Source: Massilia phosphatilytica (GTDB taxonomy: Bacteria; Pseudomonadota; Gammaproteobacteria; Burkholderiales; Burkholderiaceae_D). Taken from it: DNA of 64,000 nucleotides. How positions within the stretch are numbered: position 1 is the stretch's first letter; every line of letters begins with the position of its first letter. The notes below the pieces were generated by a model. It had not been told where the DNA came from and made no database searches. It saw nothing but the letters and a program-made list of their open reading frames with translations. Below, one piece after another: positions 60,916-64,000 of this stretch. Location: contig NZ_PUIP01000003.1 in the NCBI RefSeq assembly GCF_002968015.1, positions 62,001-126,000 on the forward strand, read 5' to 3'. A program made the position numbers and the translations under genes.

Positions 60916-63126
60916 ATGAGTACCGAAAGCAGCCTGAACGAGGCTAAAGACACCCAGTTGCGCGCCGACGCGCTCGAGTACCACCGCAGTCCGGTACGCG
61001 GCAAGATCGAGGTCGTCGCCACGAAACCCCTGTCGAACCAGCGCGACCTGTCGCTTGCCTATTCGCCCGGCGTCGCCTACGCCTGCGAGGAAATCGCCGC
61101 GGACCCCGCCACCGCCGCCGATTACACCTCCCGCGGCAACCTGGTCGCCGTGATCTCGAACGGCACCGCGGTCCTCGGCCTGGGCAACATCGGCCCGCTG
61201 GCATCGAAGCCCGTCATGGAAGGCAAAGGCTGCCTGTTCAAGAAATTCGCCGGCGTCGACGTGTTCGACCTGGAACTGGCCGAGAACGATCCCGACAAAC
61301 TGGTCGACGCGATCGCGATGCTGGAGCCGACCGTCGGCGGCATCAACCTGGAAGACATCAAGGCGCCCGAGTGCTTCTACATCGAGAAGAAGCTGCGCGA
61401 ACGGATGAACATCCCCGTCTTCCACGACGACCAGCACGGCACCGCGATCATCTCCAGCGCAGCACTCCTGAACGCGCTGAAGGTCGTCGGCAAGGACATC
61501 GGCAACGTCAAGCTGGTGGCCTCGGGCGCCGGCGCGGCGGCCATCGCCTGCCTCGACATGATGGTGAGCCTGGGCGTGAAACAGCAAAACGTCTACGTCG
61601 CCGACTCGAAGGGCGTGATCTGGCAGGGCCGCGAAGCAAACATGGAAGCGAACAAGGCCCGCTACGCGCAACAGACCGACGCGCGTACGCTGGCCGACAT
61701 CGTCAACGGCGCCGACGTCTTCCTCGGCTGCTCCACCGCCGGCGTGCTCACCGCCGACATGGTGAAGACGATGGCCGACCGCCCCATCATCCTGGCCCTC
61801 GCGAACCCGGAACCGGAAATCCGTCCGGAAGTGGCGAAGGCCGCGCGTCCGGACTGCATCATCGCGACCGGCCGTTCGGACTATCCGAACCAGGTCAACA
61901 ACGTGTTGTGTTTCCCGTACATCTTCCGCGGCGCGCTCGATTGCGGCGCCACCCGCATCACGGAAGAGATGAAGCTCGCGTGCGTGAGCGCGATCGCCGA
62001 CCTGGCCGAGGCGGAAGCCAATGACGCCGTCGCCGCCGCCTACGCCGGCCAGGACCTGAACTTCGGCCCCGACTACATCATCCCGAAACCGTTCGACCCG
62101 CGCCTGATCGCGGCGATCGCACCGGCCGTCGCCAAGGCCGCGGAAGCATCGGGCGTCGCCACCCGTCCGATCGCGGACATGGACGCCTACCGCGACAAGC
62201 TGGGCGAGATGATCTACCACACCGGCTTCTTCATGAAGCCCGTGTTCGCGAAGGCCAAGGCGGCGCCGAAGCGCGTCGCGTTCGCGGACGGCAGCGAGCC
62301 GCGCGTGCTGCGCGCCGTGCAGACCGTCGTCGACGAAGGCATCGCCAAGCCGGTGCTGATCGGCCGCGCGGCGGACGTCGAGAAGGCCATCAAGCAGTCC
62401 GGCCTGCGCCTGAAGGCGGGCGTCGACTACACACTGGTCGAAGCGGAAGACGACACCACGTTGCAAGGCGCGCGCCTGCTGAACGCGGGCCAGGTCGACT
62501 CCCTCATCTGCGGCATGACGGGCAGCTACGACAGCCACCTCGCGCACGTGAAGAACGAGATCGGCCTCGCGCCGGGCGCCGACGTGCTGGCCGCGATGAA
62601 TGCGCTCGTGCTGGACAAGATGACCCTGTTCATCACCGACACGTATGTCAACGACAACCCGTCGGCACAGGAACTGGCGGCGATCACGAAGCTGGCCGCG
62701 CAAGAGATGCGTCACTTCGGCCTCGAACCGAAGGCGGCCCTCGTGTCGCACTCGATCTTCGGTTCGTCGCAGCGCCCGTCCGCACAGCGCATGCGCGACG
62801 CGCGTGCCCTGCTCGCGCAGACGGCACCCGAGCTGCCGGTGCTGGGCGAAGTCCATGGCGACGCCGCGCTGTCGGAAGACATCCGCCGCATCTATCAAGG
62901 CAAGGATGAGATGCGGGACGATTTCTCCGGCAGCGCCAACCTGCTCGTGATGCCGTCGCTGGATGCGGCGAACATCCTGTTCAACGTGCTGAAGGTCACG
63001 TCGGGCAAGGGCGTGACCGTCGGTCCGATCCTGCTGGGCGCGGCAAAGTCCGTGCACATCCTGAGCCCCAGCGCGACCGTGCGCCGCATCGTCAACATGA
63101 CGGCGCTGGCAGTGGCCGAGGCGTAA
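60916..63126 (+). CDS. maeB: NADP-dependent malic enzyme, MaeB type with phosphotransacetylase-like domain
   Basis: A 736-residue enzyme converting malate to pyruvate with CO2 and NADPH. The malic N-domain (about 15-155) has [14 protein letters not shown] and [17 protein letters not shown]; the NAD-binding domain has HDDQHGTAI and [13 protein letters not shown]. The C-terminal 300 residues are a phosphotransacetylase-like domain, inactive as PTA in known MaeB but binding acetyl-CoA as a control site. The start is fixed by AGGAG. It may convert TCA-cycle carbon from uronate breakdown to pyruvate. Confidence 0.94.
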   Translation: MSTESSLNEAKDTQLRADALEYHRSPVRGKIEVVATKPLSNQRDLSLAYSPGVAYACEEIAADPATAADYTSRGNLVAVISNGTAVLGLGNIGPLASKPVMEGKGCLFKKFAGVDVFDLELAENDPDKLVDAIAMLEPTVGGINLEDIKAPECFYIEKKLRERMNIPVFHDDQHGTAIISSAALLNALKVVGKDIGNVKLVASGAGAAAIACLDMMVSLGVKQQNVYVADSKGVIWQGREANMEANKARYAQQTDARTLADIVNGADVFLGCSTAGVLTADMVKTMADRPIILALANPEPEIRPEVAKAARPDCIIATGRSDYPNQVNNVLCFPYIFRGALDCGATRITEEMKLACVSAIADLAEAEANDAVAAAYAGQDLNFGPDYIIPKPFDPRLIAAIAPAVAKAAEASGVATRPIADMDAYRDKLGEMIYHTGFFMKPVFAKAKAAPKRVAFADGSEPRVLRAVQTVVDEGIAKPVLIGRAADVEKAIKQSGLRLKAGVDYTLVEAEDDTTLQGARLLNAGQVDSLICGMTGSYDSHLAHVKNEIGLAPGADVLAAMNALVLDKMTLFITDTYVNDNPSAQELAAITKLAAQEMRHFGLEPKAALVSHSIFGSSQRPSAQRMRDARALLAQTAPELPVLGEVHGDAALSEDIRRIYQGKDEMRDDFSGSANLLVMPSLDAANILFNVLKVTSGKGVTVGPILLGAAKSVHILSPSATVRRIVNMTALAVAEA

Positions 63127-63132
63127 GCCGCG

Positions 63133-63840
63133 ATGACCTTCACGCCGACCGGCAGGCTCCGTGCCGCCATCAACCTGGGCAACCCGATCCTGGCGCACCC
63201 GCAAGGTGAAGGCGGCGCGGGCGGCGTCTCCGTCGATCTCGCCCGCGAATTCGCGCGGCGGCTCGGCGTGGAACTCGACCTCGTCGTCGTGGACACGGCC
63301 GGCAAGTCGGTCGATGCGGTCGAAAACGAGCGCGCGGACATCGGGTTCTTCGCCATCGATCCCGCGCGCGGCGCCGACATCGCGTTCACGGCGCCGTACG
63401 TGCTGATCGAAGGCAGCTACCTCGTGCGCGCCGATTCGCCCATCCGCGCCAACGAAGACGTCGACCAGGCGGCGCACCGCGTCGTCGTCGGCAAGGGCAG
63501 CGCGTACGACCTTTTCCTGACCCGGAGTCTCCGGGAAGCGCAGATCGTGCGTGCATCCTCCTCGCCCGCCGTCGTGCCGACGTTCCTCGAACAAGGCGCG
63601 GACGTGGCGGCCGGTGTGCGCCAGCAGCTTGAAGCGGATGCGCGGGGCCAGGCCGGCCTGCGCCTGCTGGATGGCCGGTTCATGGTCATCCGGCAGGCGA
63701 TGGGCGTGCCGAAATCGCGTGGCGAGCAGGCGGCTGCCGTCCTTGCCGCATTCGTCGAGGAGATGAAGGCGAGCGGCTTCGTGGCCGACGCACTGGCCCG
63801 TCACGGAATCGAAGGCGCATCCGTCGCCCCGCCGGGGTGA
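63133..63840 (+). CDS. Solute-binding-protein family 3-like protein without signal peptide
   Basis: A 235-residue protein with the fold of amino-acid ABC transporter binding proteins: GRLRAAINLGNPILA, GVSVDLAREFARRLGVEL, ERADIGFFAIDP and IAFTAPYVLIEGSYLV. No signal peptide or lipobox precedes this, so it seems cytoplasmic. It lies 6 bp after maeB and no permease or ATPase is near. It may be a stand-alone ligand-binding or enzyme-like protein of the family. Confidence 0.8.
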   Translation: MTFTPTGRLRAAINLGNPILAHPQGEGGAGGVSVDLAREFARRLGVELDLVVVDTAGKSVDAVENERADIGFFAIDPARGADIAFTAPYVLIEGSYLVRADSPIRANEDVDQAAHRVVVGKGSAYDLFLTRSLREAQIVRASSSPAVVPTFLEQGADVAAGVRQQLEADARGQAGLRLLDGRFMVIRQAMGVPKSRGEQAAAVLAAFVEEMKASGFVADALARHGIEGASVAPPG

Positions 63841-63848
63841 TTCTTTGC

Positions 63849-63894
63849 TAAGCTGTCGGGCTGAAACCGATTTCACACACAGCCCGACAGCTTA
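63849..63894. repeat. Perfect 14-bp inverted repeat reaching into a start codon
   Basis: TAAGCTGTCGGGCT and AGCCCGACAGCTTA pair perfectly around an 18-nt loop. The last A is the first base of the ATG at 63894. TAAGCT may also serve as a -10 box (TGCTAAGCT). Confidence 0.65.
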
Positions 63895-64000
63895 TGCCTA
63901 CTCCAACAAGAACCGCTACGGCGCTCGCCCTCTCCTGCGCCCTCACCGCTGCCGCCCAGGCAGCCGACTTGCCACTCCACACCCTCGACAACGGCAGCGT
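63894..64000 (+). CDS. N-terminus of an exported protein (cut by window edge)
   Basis: The last 107 bases open a frame from ATG 63894 with a clear signal peptide (MPTPTRTATALALSCALTAAAQAA) and then DLPLHTLDNGS. Too short to assign. No ribosome site is seen; the inverted repeat abuts the start codon. Confidence 0.55.
   Translation, partial: MPTPTRTATALALSCALTAAAQAADLPLHTLDNGS

Noticed and set aside
59935..63876. 1313-codon minus-strand frame over maeB
   Set aside because: Antisense to the flavin reductase, malic enzyme and binding-protein genes; no motifs and no ribosome site.
1..64000. CRISPR arrays, insertion sequences, tRNA or rRNA genes
   Set aside because: I looked through both strands and saw no spaced repeat array, transposase, tRNA cloverleaf or rRNA segment; short ones could be missed by eye.

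Overview
The window is a GC-rich, densely coded stretch of a Gram-negative chromosome. The gene families fit a betaproteobacterium of the Massilia/Duganella (Oxalobacteraceae) kind: three large TonB-dependent receptors, a rhizobial-type rhamnose ABC system, a MaeB-type malic enzyme and an IorAB-type oxidoreductase. That placement is an inference from gene families and style; no rRNA is present. I saw no tRNA, rRNA, CRISPR array, transposase or phage structural gene. Long ORFs opposite real genes are by-products of high GC.

Bases 1-11.9 kb are an L-rhamnose locus. On the minus strand lie a secreted GH106-type alpha-L-rhamnosidase (cut by the window edge), an L-rhamnose isomerase and a rhamnulose-phosphate aldolase/dehydrogenase fusion. 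On the plus strand a DeoR regulator, ABC transporter (SBP, ATPase, two permeases), rhamnulokinase and YbaK-type deacylase overlap by 4 bp at nearly every junction. The divergent 320-bp gap carries two matching 14-bp near-palindromes that are good candidate operators.

Bases 12-36.4 kb are mixed. They hold a GGDEF/EAL c-di-GMP protein, a GH43-like/GH35 chimera divergent from a TonB receptor, and an IorB-IorA-dihaem cytochrome-unknown-LuxR regulator run with a GlxA regulator upstream. PhzF and TfoX-like genes follow, then an S41 peptidase/gluzincin/signal peptidase II cluster, a GH43, and an uncharacterised DUF2491 (YjfK)/coiled-coil/Ser-rich membrane cluster facing a phage CII-like regulator.

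Bases 36.5-47.9 kb form a polysaccharide-utilisation block on the minus strand (GH2-like, TonB receptor, GH2-like with F5/8-type C-terminus, GH43). Bases 48-60 kb are a uronate block: uronate dehydrogenase, FadR-type regulator, chemoreceptor, TonB receptor, 5-dehydro-4-deoxyglucarate dehydratase, 2-oxoglutarate semialdehyde dehydrogenase, MFS uronate transporter and SMP-30 lactonase. The end holds a flavin reductase, MaeB, an unexported SBP-like protein and a truncated secreted protein.

Taken together, the window looks like a pectin/rhamnogalacturonan or arabinogalactan scavenging region. Surface hydrolases and TonB receptors release and import oligosaccharides; L-rhamnose goes through the Rha pathway; uronic acids are oxidised toward 2-oxoglutarate. 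An aldarate dehydratase is the one obvious enzyme missing. All functions are inferred from sequence features read by eye; no database search was run.
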